Shown in pieces: positions 51,738-59,203 of a DNA stretch of 64,000 bases. The translations under genes were made by a program, and so were the position numbers. The notes below the pieces were generated by a model that was given only the letters and a program-made list of their open reading frames with translations, was not told where the DNA came from and did not search any database. The DNA is from Acidovorax sp. GW101-3H11 (GTDB lineage: Bacteria > Pseudomonadota > Gammaproteobacteria > Burkholderiales > Burkholderiaceae_C): the NCBI RefSeq assembly GCF_001633105.1, contig NZ_LUKZ01000029.1, positions 140,845 through 204,844 on the forward strand, in the 5' to 3' direction. Numbering within the stretch: the first letter of the stretch is position 1; the number at the start of each line of letters is the position of its first letter.

Positions 51738-53518
51738 GGTGCCAGCGCCAGTTCGCCAGTGTTGCGCCGGATCGAGCGCTTGCCCCCTTGCTTGCCCGCG
51801 TACATGGCCGCGTCGGCCAGGCGGATCAGCCCCTGGGGGTCGTTGCTGTCCAGGGGGGCCAGGGCGTAACCGATGGTCAAGCCCACTTTCAGGCGCAGAT
51901 TGCCCAGGCAAAACGGCTGATCAACGGATTGCAACAACGCACGGCCCAGATCCTCCGCCTGCTGTGGCGTTTCGAGGTGGCAGGCCATGATGATGAACTC
52001 GTCCCCCCCCAGCCGCGCGACCAGGTCGGTCTGCTGGCGGACGCTGGCTTGCAGCCGCTGGCCCACGGCCACCAGCAGGTCGTCGCCCACATCGTGGCCG
52101 TGAGAGTCATTGACGGGCTTGAAACCGTCCAGATCCATGAGGTACAACGCGACCAGGCGCTGTGGTGAACAGTGGGCCAGCGCGGCCTGCAGCGCATGCT
52201 GAAGGCCGCGCCGGTTGCTCAGGCCCGTGAGCGGATCGGTGTTGGCCAGTGAATGCATCAGGTCGCGCTCGCGCATGGCCTCTTGCGCCTGTGCCTTGGT
52301 GGCCTGGGCGCGCAGGCCCAGCACCCGAAAGAACAGCAGCATGTCCAGCGTTGCGCCAAACTGGAACGAGTGCAGCGTCCAGAAGTTCGCGGGCACCCAG
52401 CCCTGCACCAGACACACCATCACGCCAGCGGCCACGCCAAAAGCTATCCAGGCCAACAGCAGCGTCACGCCGATGGGGTCTTTTTGCCGCACGCGCGCGA
52501 TGGCTGCAGGCAGGCTGATGATGGATGGCAGGGGGCCCGCCAGGCTCATGAACGCGACAGCTATGGGGACGCTCAGCCACCCGAACAGCAAGGCGCCGCA
52601 CACCGCCGCCGTGATGGCTGCTCCCGCGCGCATGGTGCGTGCATAGCGGCTTTTTTGCGTGCCTTCGGCCAGCATGTGCCCCAGGAAGAGGAACGAGCCG
52701 ACCAGGGCCATCAGCCCCGCCGCCGGGCCTGAATACCGGTCCATCCATGGGTTGTCAGGCCACAGATACTGCGGACCAATGCCAAAAAACTGCATCGAGA
52801 AGCCCGCACTGCCCAGCACCACCAGCGCATAAAAAGCGAACATGCGGTCGCGCTGCGTGACCCACTGGATAAGGCTGTAGGCCAGCAGGCACAAAGCCAA
52901 CCCATTGATCAGGCCCTGCAGCAGCTGCTCGCCCAGGGACTGGCGCAGGTAAACGGGCATTTCGCTGACCGTGATGGGCAGGATCAGCGGACCAGTGGCC
53001 TGCACCCGTATCAACAGGTCGTAACGCTGCCCGGGCTGCAGGTCCAGCGCCATGGCAGGCGTGCGGCTGGACAGCTGTGTCTGGTTGCCGTGCTTTTTGA
53101 GGACCTGCTGGAGCACCTTGCCACCGCTCGTGAGGTACAGCTCCGCTTGCAGCGAGCTGTAGCCGATGTTGACCACCCAGGGGGTGCGCGGCGCCTCGGG
53201 CGCAACGATGGGGATGTGCAGCCACATCGCCGCCTTGTGCACCCCTATGGACCCACCCCGCTGGGCGGGCGTCTCGAATGCTCTCAGCTGGCTCAGCATG
53301 TCCTGCACCGAGAGCTGGTATGTGGGGTCTGCCTTGAGCGTGACAGCCTCCCAGGCATCCACCTGGGGTCTTTCCTGGCTCAGCACCAGGGGCGATGCCG
53401 CCTGCGCGCTCAGGGGCAGAGCCATGGGGGCGACCAGGCACAGCAGGGTGGCCGCCACGCCGCAATGCGCGTGCCAATGCCGGGCCAGCATCAGAAGGGC
53501 GCAGAGCAGCGGGTACAT
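51734..53518 (-). CDS. 7TMR-DISM diguanylate cyclase, copy 2
   Basis: A 594-residue paralogue of the next gene with the same order: signal peptide (VAPMALPLSAQAASP), DISM domain (about 45-190), seven helices and GGDEF (RLGGDEFIIMA, DLDGFKPVNDSHGHD). Both proteins share WxxxNFWTxHSFQFGATLDM at the last helix and the end RRNTGxLAL. They are a tandem duplication. ATG 53518 lies 21 bases after the MpaB-type gene; no strong ribosome site is visible, which suggests coupling to that gene. Confidence 0.9.
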   Translation of the reverse strand: MYPLLCALLMLARHWHAHCGVAATLLCLVAPMALPLSAQAASPLVLSQERPQVDAWEAVTLKADPTYQLSVQDMLSQLRAFETPAQRGGSIGVHKAAMWLHIPIVAPEAPRTPWVVNIGYSSLQAELYLTSGGKVLQQVLKKHGNQTQLSSRTPAMALDLQPGQRYDLLIRVQATGPLILPITVSEMPVYLRQSLGEQLLQGLINGLALCLLAYSLIQWVTQRDRMFAFYALVVLGSAGFSMQFFGIGPQYLWPDNPWMDRYSGPAAGLMALVGSFLFLGHMLAEGTQKSRYARTMRAGAAITAAVCGALLFGWLSVPIAVAFMSLAGPLPSIISLPAAIARVRQKDPIGVTLLLAWIAFGVAAGVMVCLVQGWVPANFWTLHSFQFGATLDMLLFFRVLGLRAQATKAQAQEAMRERDLMHSLANTDPLTGLSNRRGLQHALQAALAHCSPQRLVALYLMDLDGFKPVNDSHGHDVGDDLLVAVGQRLQASVRQQTDLVARLGGDEFIIMACHLETPQQAEDLGRALLQSVDQPFCLGNLRLKVGLTIGYALAPLDSNDPQGLIRLADAAMYAGKQGGKRSIRRNTGELALAP

Positions 53519-53538
53519 CGGCCTGGAGGAAACAATGG

Positions 53539-55011
53539 CTACGCGGGTTGCTGCGCCTGGGGGGCGCTTGTGGCCTGCGCCTTGCGCGCCAGCCCCGGGC
53601 TCCAGCTGCCATGGGTGGTCAACCGGTCTTCGATCCGGTTGAGCCAGCCGGGGGCGTGGGGGTCGTCGCTCCAGCGGTGCACCACATCGTCCACCTGGTT
53701 GAGCAGCTCGGTGGGCAGTTGCAGGGGGCGGGTCTGGCTCATCAGCACGCGGCTCATGAAGTGGTAGCCCAGGATGCGGGTGAGCGTCCGCACGATGGAA
53801 AAGCGTGGCAGCACCATCCGCAGCAGCGTATCCATGGCCCGCGCGATCAGCAACACCCCCCAGAACAGCAGCGCTGACGGCCAGGGCACCGGCTGGGTCA
53901 GGCCCAGGTCGCTGGCGGTGGCGCGCCCGCACAGGTAGCGGGTCATGAGTTCAGGGAAGGGTTTCACAATGCTCCAGGGCAGTGAGTTTTCCATGGTCTG
54001 CATCAAGGCCCGGCCCAGGGCGGGGCGTGGGTCGGGCACCACGGGTTCGGCGCGGCCCCGAGCCTGCATGCGGGCCATCAGCGCCTGGCCCTGGTCCATG
54101 GTGTCCACCATCAGGGCCCGGTCAATGCCCAGGATGTGGCCCACCACGTTCCAGGCATGCAGATAGGCCTCTTCGTCGGCCGGGCGCAAACCAATCCCCA
54201 GGCGGTGCAGGCTGCGCAAAAACACGTAGCCAAAGGTAAGCAAGGTGTAGGCCAGCTCCTCCTGGTTGCAGGGCAGGCCATCGCCCTGCAGGTTCCAGCC
54301 GCGCGCATACAGCGTCTTGAACATGGCCTGGCGCCCGCCCCCGGCGGGCAGGGCTTGGGGTGCCACCTGCCCGCTGCCCCCGGCCAGCAGCTGCTTGACG
54401 GCGTCTTGCGGGCTGCCGTGCAGGATCAGGTTGCGGATGGTGGCATGGATCAGCCGCACCTTGAGCACCTGGGCCACGCCCGCGCCACGCTGGCTCAGGC
54501 CGCCGTGCATCATCACCGGGAAGATCATCGCCGCCGTGGAGCGGATGCGGTACTCGGCGTTCTGCTCCAGCTGGCCCGAGGTGTGCAGCACGCTGGACAG
54601 GTCGGGGATCACATAACACTCGGGTAGGCTGGCGCAGAACAGCAGGATGCACGACAGCGCCCCATGCTCCATGAAGAGCTTCTCGGCGCGTTCGATCTTT
54701 TTTGCATCGGCCCAGGGCGGCAGCACCTGGGCGGTCTGCACGTAGTGGTTCAGCGCCCGGGCCATGGGGGCGTCCACCCCGTCGCCCTGGGCGGTCCAGC
54801 CCACCAGGCTCTGGTTGTCCGTCCACTCGCCGAACAGGCGGTTCACGGTGTCGATGCGCGCCCATTGCGGGGCGTCCACCGCCACATCCCCTGCGGGCCA
54901 GTCGCCCAGGATGTCGGCAATGGTCTTGTCTGCCAGCGGATCGGCGTGGTGCTGCATGCCGGCCAGTTCGGCTTCCGAGATGGGAGGGGTGTGCAATGTG
55001 TTCTGGCTCAT
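53539..55011 (-). CDS. MpaB/DUF2236 (latex-clearing-protein-like) oxygenase family protein
   Basis: A 490-residue helical protein of the MpaB/DUF2236 family. Markers are VRLIHATIRNLIL (the R-x-x-H-A-x-x-R motif) and NQEELAYTLLTFGYVFLRSL. A later YLHAWNVVGHILGI segment is also conserved. The family includes rubber oxygenase Lcp, a b-type-heme dioxygenase; heme in this protein is inference. There is no signal peptide, so it is not secreted as Lcp is. It overlaps the CruF-like gene by 4 bases (ATGA). Confidence 0.88.
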   Translation of the reverse strand: MSQNTLHTPPISEAELAGMQHHADPLADKTIADILGDWPAGDVAVDAPQWARIDTVNRLFGEWTDNQSLVGWTAQGDGVDAPMARALNHYVQTAQVLPPWADAKKIERAEKLFMEHGALSCILLFCASLPECYVIPDLSSVLHTSGQLEQNAEYRIRSTAAMIFPVMMHGGLSQRGAGVAQVLKVRLIHATIRNLILHGSPQDAVKQLLAGGSGQVAPQALPAGGGRQAMFKTLYARGWNLQGDGLPCNQEELAYTLLTFGYVFLRSLHRLGIGLRPADEEAYLHAWNVVGHILGIDRALMVDTMDQGQALMARMQARGRAEPVVPDPRPALGRALMQTMENSLPWSIVKPFPELMTRYLCGRATASDLGLTQPVPWPSALLFWGVLLIARAMDTLLRMVLPRFSIVRTLTRILGYHFMSRVLMSQTRPLQLPTELLNQVDDVVHRWSDDPHAPGWLNRIEDRLTTHGSWSPGLARKAQATSAPQAQQPA

Positions 55012-55829
55012 ACGGGGGCCTTGGCGGGTGCGACCCAGCGCTGGTAGCCCGCCAGCGCACACAACAGGGGGATGCCCATTGCAAACGGTGCAATCGAGCG
55101 GATTTCGACGGGGTTGCCCAGCATCATCTGAAACACCATGTTGCTCCCATACAGTGCAAGCGGCACCAGCGCATGGTGGCGCAAAAACGGGCTGCTGGGC
55201 TGCATGGCCAGTGATCGGACCGACAGGCGAAAGCCCAGAAGGATCACAAAGGAGACAAACACCCAGCCAAAGAAGCCCTGCACCGTCTCGCCAAACCAGG
55301 CGCCATCGGTTTTGGTCATGATCCAGGCCTTGAGGGTGTAGACCATGTAGGGGTCGGCGCCCAGGTCAAACGCCGTGACGATCATCGCCGCCAGAAATGA
55401 CAGCATGACGGTGTTGCCCAGCCCGCGCACGCCGTCCACCGGGCTTTGCCAGACGATCAGGTTGGCAATCACATACCCCGCATAGGTCAGCGCAAACCAC
55501 ATCAGCGGTATCACGATGGGAACATCGCCCAGGCGCGGGCCCAGCACATCGGTGTAGGTGTAGTGGCCAAAAAACCAGCCGCGCGACGACCCCATCTGCT
55601 CGGCGAACCAGCCAAAGCTCACGGCAATCAGCACAAACTGCAGCGCGGGCCGCGCCCCCAGCAGGTGCGTGGCGCTGGCCCAGCAACAGGCAAACATCAC
55701 CACCGACGCCACCACCAGGGCCATGGTCGTGTCGTTGTGGGTGCGAAACGCGAGGATGACCAGGTAAATCGCCAGGAGCAGATAGCTCAGCGCGGGCAGG
55801 CGCGAGGCGAAGGAGGGCTGTGCAGGCAT
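55008..55829 (-). CDS. CruF-like carotenoid biosynthesis family membrane protein
   Basis: A 273-residue protein with about seven helices. The family signature is clear: EQMGSSRGWFFGHYTYTDVLGP, PIVIPLMWFALTYAGYVIAN and MIVTAFDLGADPYM. CruF is the 1',2'-hydratase of C50 or gamma-type carotenoids, but many family members sit in non-carotenogenic bacteria with unknown roles. No phytoene synthase or desaturase is in the window. Translational coupling to the MpaB-type gene suggests that both act on a shared hydrophobic substrate. ATG 55829 is used; the upstream TTG is less likely. Confidence 0.85.
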   Translation of the reverse strand: MPAQPSFASRLPALSYLLLAIYLVILAFRTHNDTTMALVVASVVMFACCWASATHLLGARPALQFVLIAVSFGWFAEQMGSSRGWFFGHYTYTDVLGPRLGDVPIVIPLMWFALTYAGYVIANLIVWQSPVDGVRGLGNTVMLSFLAAMIVTAFDLGADPYMVYTLKAWIMTKTDGAWFGETVQGFFGWVFVSFVILLGFRLSVRSLAMQPSSPFLRHHALVPLALYGSNMVFQMMLGNPVEIRSIAPFAMGIPLLCALAGYQRWVAPAKAPV

Positions 55830-55992
55830 GTCGGGTGTATCACGCTGTAACAATTCCCCCAGTGTAGGGGATTGCCCGGGGCGCCGTGCTCCCTGTTTGC
55901 CCTGATCAAAGGTCGCCGTTGCGACGCTGTTTCAGGCGCTGCACCGGGGACTTTGGTGATATACGGGGCCCGCACGCAGCGGACCCGGGTTT

Positions 55993-56814
55993 TCAGCCCT
56001 GGTCGGGCGTGAGCGAGGCCAGGTTCAGCAGCGCGGCCTCGATGGCCGCTGCCGTGGCCTGCGGCTGTTCCATGGGGAAAAGGTGGCTGCCGTCCAGCAT
56101 CATGGTGCGGCCCTCGGTGACGCGCAGCGTCATCGCCATGCCCACCTGCTTCATCTCTTCCGAGTCGCGCCCGCCGATGAAGGCGGCCGGGCACTGCAGC
56201 GGGTGGGCGCTGAGCAGGCGGCCCAGGTTGTGCGGCAGGGTGTTGTAGATGGCGGTTTCCACCGCACGGTCAAAGCCCAGCACGCGTTTGCCATCCTGGT
56301 CCTGCAGGCCGTGGGTGATGTAGTCCTGCAACACCTCGGGGTGCCAGCGCGCAAAGGCCTTCTTCTTGCGGAAGTGCTCCAGCGCCTCTTCGTCGCTGGC
56401 CCAGCTGAAGCGGCGCTGGCGGCTCACCCGGCCGGGCGATATCGAGCCCACCACCTGCGCCCGCTTGGCCACGCCGACCACATTGGCCTTCCAGCCGCCG
56501 ATCAGCGGCGAGTCGATCAGCAGCACGCCGCGCACCAGCTCGGGGTGGCGGGCGGCGGCCATCACGCTCAAGAAACCGCCCAACGAATGCCCCACCAGGA
56601 ACACCGGCTGCCCCAGTCGTTCCACCTGCGCGGTGGCAAAGTCGGCCAGCTGCTGCACCAGGTGGGGCCAGTTGTTGGTCACCGGGTACTGCGGGTCGTG
56701 GCCATAGCGCTCCACCGCGCTGATCTGGAATCCACGGGCCTTGAGCAGCTTGAACAGCAGGCGGTAGGTACCCGCCGGGAAGCTGTTGGCGTGAGAAAAA
56801 ACGATGGGGAGCAT
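55993..56814 (-). CDS. Alpha/beta hydrolase
   Basis: A 273-residue cytosolic alpha/beta hydrolase. HANSFPAGTYR is at the oxyanion strand, VGHSLGGFLSV the nucleophile elbow, and the GSHLFPME histidine completes a triad. A cap domain around 115-200 includes RKKKAFARW. Similar to hydrolases annotated as esterases or haloperoxidase-like. No substrate is predicted. ATG 56814 is used; a TTG two codons earlier is unlikely. It lies 55 bases after the Anbu protease gene on the same strand. Confidence 0.9.
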   Translation of the reverse strand: MLPIVFSHANSFPAGTYRLLFKLLKARGFQISAVERYGHDPQYPVTNNWPHLVQQLADFATAQVERLGQPVFLVGHSLGGFLSVMAAARHPELVRGVLLIDSPLIGGWKANVVGVAKRAQVVGSISPGRVSRQRRFSWASDEEALEHFRKKKAFARWHPEVLQDYITHGLQDQDGKRVLGFDRAVETAIYNTLPHNLGRLLSAHPLQCPAAFIGGRDSEEMKQVGMAMTLRVTEGRTMMLDGSHLFPMEQPQATAAAIEAALLNLASLTPDQG

Positions 56815-56869
56815 GGGCAAAGGGCGTACCGGCAGGGCTGGAGGCGGGCGGCGGCGCCCGGTGGGGCTC

Positions 56870-57697
56870 TTAGATAAGCCGGTCTGTGTGGGTCGTGATC
56901 TTCTTGAGCGGCTTGCTGCGCGCGGGGCTCACCATGATGGGCACCTCGGTCGCGCCGCCGCTCCAGGCCGGATCTTCGATGCTGTCGAACACCTGGCGCA
57001 GCTTCTGGCCCCAGCTGTCGTGCAGCATGCGGAAGTAGGGGTTGTTCTCGTCGATGCACACTACCTTGTCGGTGGCAAACCGGTCGGCCTCGTACACCAC
57101 CAGGTCCAGCGGCAGGCCCACCGACAGGTTGGACTTGAGCGTGCTGTCCATGGACACCAGCGCGCATTTGGCGGCTTCGTCCAGCGGCGTTTCGGGGGTG
57201 AGCACGCGGTCCAGCACCGGCTTGCCGTATTTGGACTCGCCCACCTGGAAGTACGGCGTCTCCGACGTGGCCTCGATGAAGTTGCCCGCCGAGTAGACCT
57301 GGAACAGGCGCATGCCCTCGCCCTTGATCTGGCCGCCAAACACCATGGACACATTGAAGTCCACACCCGAACGCTTGAGCGCGGCGCCATCGCGCTCGTG
57401 CACATGGCGCACGGCCGAGCCCAGCACGCGGGCCGCATCGAACATGCTCTTGGCGTTCCAGATCGTGATGGCTTCGCCAGAATCACCGTCCTTGATCTGC
57501 TCGTTCTGCAGGATCTCGCGCACGGACTGCGAGATCGACAGGTTGCCCGCCGACAGCAGCACCATGAAACGGTCGCCCGCCTTTTCATAGACCATCATCT
57601 TGCGGAACGAACTGATCTGGTCCAGACCGGCGTTGGTGCGGGAATCGGACAGGAAAACCAGCCCGGCGTTGAGTTTGATGGCGACGCAGTACGTCAT
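56870..57697 (-). CDS. Proteasome-like Anbu/BPH family protease
   Basis: A 275-residue member of the Anbu (ancestral beta subunit) group: MTYCVAIKLNAGLVFLSDSR with T2 exposed after Met removal as N-terminal nucleophile, NAGLDQISSFRKM, and SMVFGGQIKGEG. These proteins assemble into helical or ring stacks and resemble 20S proteasome beta subunits and HslV; peptidase activity is little understood. The usual neighbours (circularly permuted ATP-grasp, alpha-E and transglutaminase-like genes) are missing here. Start is fixed by the conserved N-terminus. Confidence 0.93.
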   Translation of the reverse strand: MTYCVAIKLNAGLVFLSDSRTNAGLDQISSFRKMMVYEKAGDRFMVLLSAGNLSISQSVREILQNEQIKDGDSGEAITIWNAKSMFDAARVLGSAVRHVHERDGAALKRSGVDFNVSMVFGGQIKGEGMRLFQVYSAGNFIEATSETPYFQVGESKYGKPVLDRVLTPETPLDEAAKCALVSMDSTLKSNLSVGLPLDLVVYEADRFATDKVVCIDENNPYFRMLHDSWGQKLRQVFDSIEDPAWSGGATEVPIMVSPARSKPLKKITTHTDRLI

Positions 57698-57943
57698 GAA
57701 CAGGTGTGGATCCGTGGTGTGGGGAACCCGCAAGTTTAGTCGTGCGCGTGTCTGGGCCCAGGGGGCGGCTTGCCACCCGCTCCATGGCAAGGATGTTTGT
57801 TATTAAATTGATAGCAAACTTTGCTTTGTGGTTGCGCGGTAACGGGGATTTTGACCATGATTTTGGGGCCAACACGCTCCGGTCCGGCGCTGTGGGGCCT
57901 GCCGCCCTATCATCCGGCGCTGGACTTTCTGGTGGGGTGGATC

Positions 57944-59161
57944 ATGGGGACTTTGTGGAAGCTGGCGGGCACCCGCCGTGTGTGTGCCGCCGTGCTGGGG
58001 GCCTGCCTGGCGGCGGTGCTGGTGGGCTGCGGGGGCGGCAGCGACAGCCCGACGGGTGGTGGCTCGCCCACCACGCCGCCCATCCTGCCCGAGCGTTCGG
58101 GGCGACTGGAATCCGCCCGCCTGCTCGGGTCCATCCCGGCCAGCGAGATCGCGGCCGCGCTGGCCGCCAAAGAGTCTCTGGCCCAGGACGTGGTGCCGCG
58201 CTACGGCGTCACCTCCTACCGGCTGGACTACCTCACCGCCGACGCCGATGGCCGCGAGGTGCGCGCCTCCGGCCTGGTGAGCGTGCCCATCAAGGCAGCC
58301 GGTGCCAAAAGCCCGATACTGAGCTACCAGCACGGCACCCTCTTCAAAGACGCCGAGGCCCCCAGCAACAACGCCGTGGCCTCAGAGGTGGCGGTGGTGC
58401 TGGCCTCGCTGGGCTACATCGTGCTTGCGCCCGACTACGTGGGCTTTGGCGCCTCCAAGGGCACGCCCCACCCCTACCTGCTGGCAGCGCCGTCGGCCGC
58501 CGCCACAGTCGATTTTCTGACCGCCGCCCGCACCTGGCGCAGCCAGGCCGGAGTGGTGGACAACGGGCAGCTCTTCCTCACGGGCTACTCGGAAGGCGGC
58601 TACGTCACCATGGCCGCGCACCGCGCGCTGCAGGCCAGCGGCTCGCCCCACCTGCAGCAGCTGCGCCTGGTGGTACCCGGTGCCGGGCCCTACAACGTGC
58701 AGGCCACCATGGACGGCCTGGTGGATCTGGTGCGGCAGGAGCAACCGCTGATCGGCGCCCTCATCAACCCCGGCTTTCTGCGCCACCTGGGCGGCAGCGT
58801 GCAGCGCGAGGTGCGCCGCCTGCTGCTGCGCGCCCTCATCCCGGGCGATGCCGACGTGGCCTATGACACACGCTTCATCGATCATTTCCTGGCCGACGAC
58901 GTGTTGGCCCTGGCCAGCGCCAGCAGCGTCTACGACTGGAAACCGGATCTGCCCGTGCGCCTGTACCACGGCCGCGATGACCGCACCGTGCCCTACGCCA
59001 GCTCGGTCAGCACCCGGCGCGCCATGCAGGAGCGCGGCGCGGGCGACCTGGTCAGCCTGACCGAATGCCGCGCGCAGCCAGTGGCCGGGCACCTGCAATG
59101 TGTGCCGCCATTCATCACGTTCATGCTGGGGCAGCTCGCGCCGGTGGCGCAGGATTTGTGA
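57944..59161 (+). CDS. Lipoprotein alpha/beta hydrolase (secretory lipase-like)
   Basis: A 405-residue protein with a signal peptide that ends in a lipobox (AVLVGC, lipidated Cys near residue 27) and a Gly/Ser/Pro linker. The alpha/beta domain has YQHGTLF (oxyanion), TGYSEGGYVT with nucleophile S216, YHGRDDRTVPY with the acid, and a VAGHLQC histidine. It looks like prolyl oligopeptidase/secretory lipase-type enzymes. Longer in-frame starts exist, but ATG 57944 gives a clean signal peptide. The 246-base gap before it holds only a scrap resembling the dispersed repeat (57808-57815). Confidence 0.88.
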   Translation: MGTLWKLAGTRRVCAAVLGACLAAVLVGCGGGSDSPTGGGSPTTPPILPERSGRLESARLLGSIPASEIAAALAAKESLAQDVVPRYGVTSYRLDYLTADADGREVRASGLVSVPIKAAGAKSPILSYQHGTLFKDAEAPSNNAVASEVAVVLASLGYIVLAPDYVGFGASKGTPHPYLLAAPSAAATVDFLTAARTWRSQAGVVDNGQLFLTGYSEGGYVTMAAHRALQASGSPHLQQLRLVVPGAGPYNVQATMDGLVDLVRQEQPLIGALINPGFLRHLGGSVQREVRRLLLRALIPGDADVAYDTRFIDHFLADDVLALASASSVYDWKPDLPVRLYHGRDDRTVPYASSVSTRRAMQERGAGDLVSLTECRAQPVAGHLQCVPPFITFMLGQLAPVAQDL

Positions 59162-59203
59162 GGCTGCAGCGGCCTCCGGAGGGCTGCGCCTGGTGGCGCC
59201 GCT

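Noticed and set aside
55008..55829. Carotenoid biosynthesis locus
   Set aside because: Only the CruF-like family member is present; no phytoene synthase, desaturase or cyclase gene is in the window.
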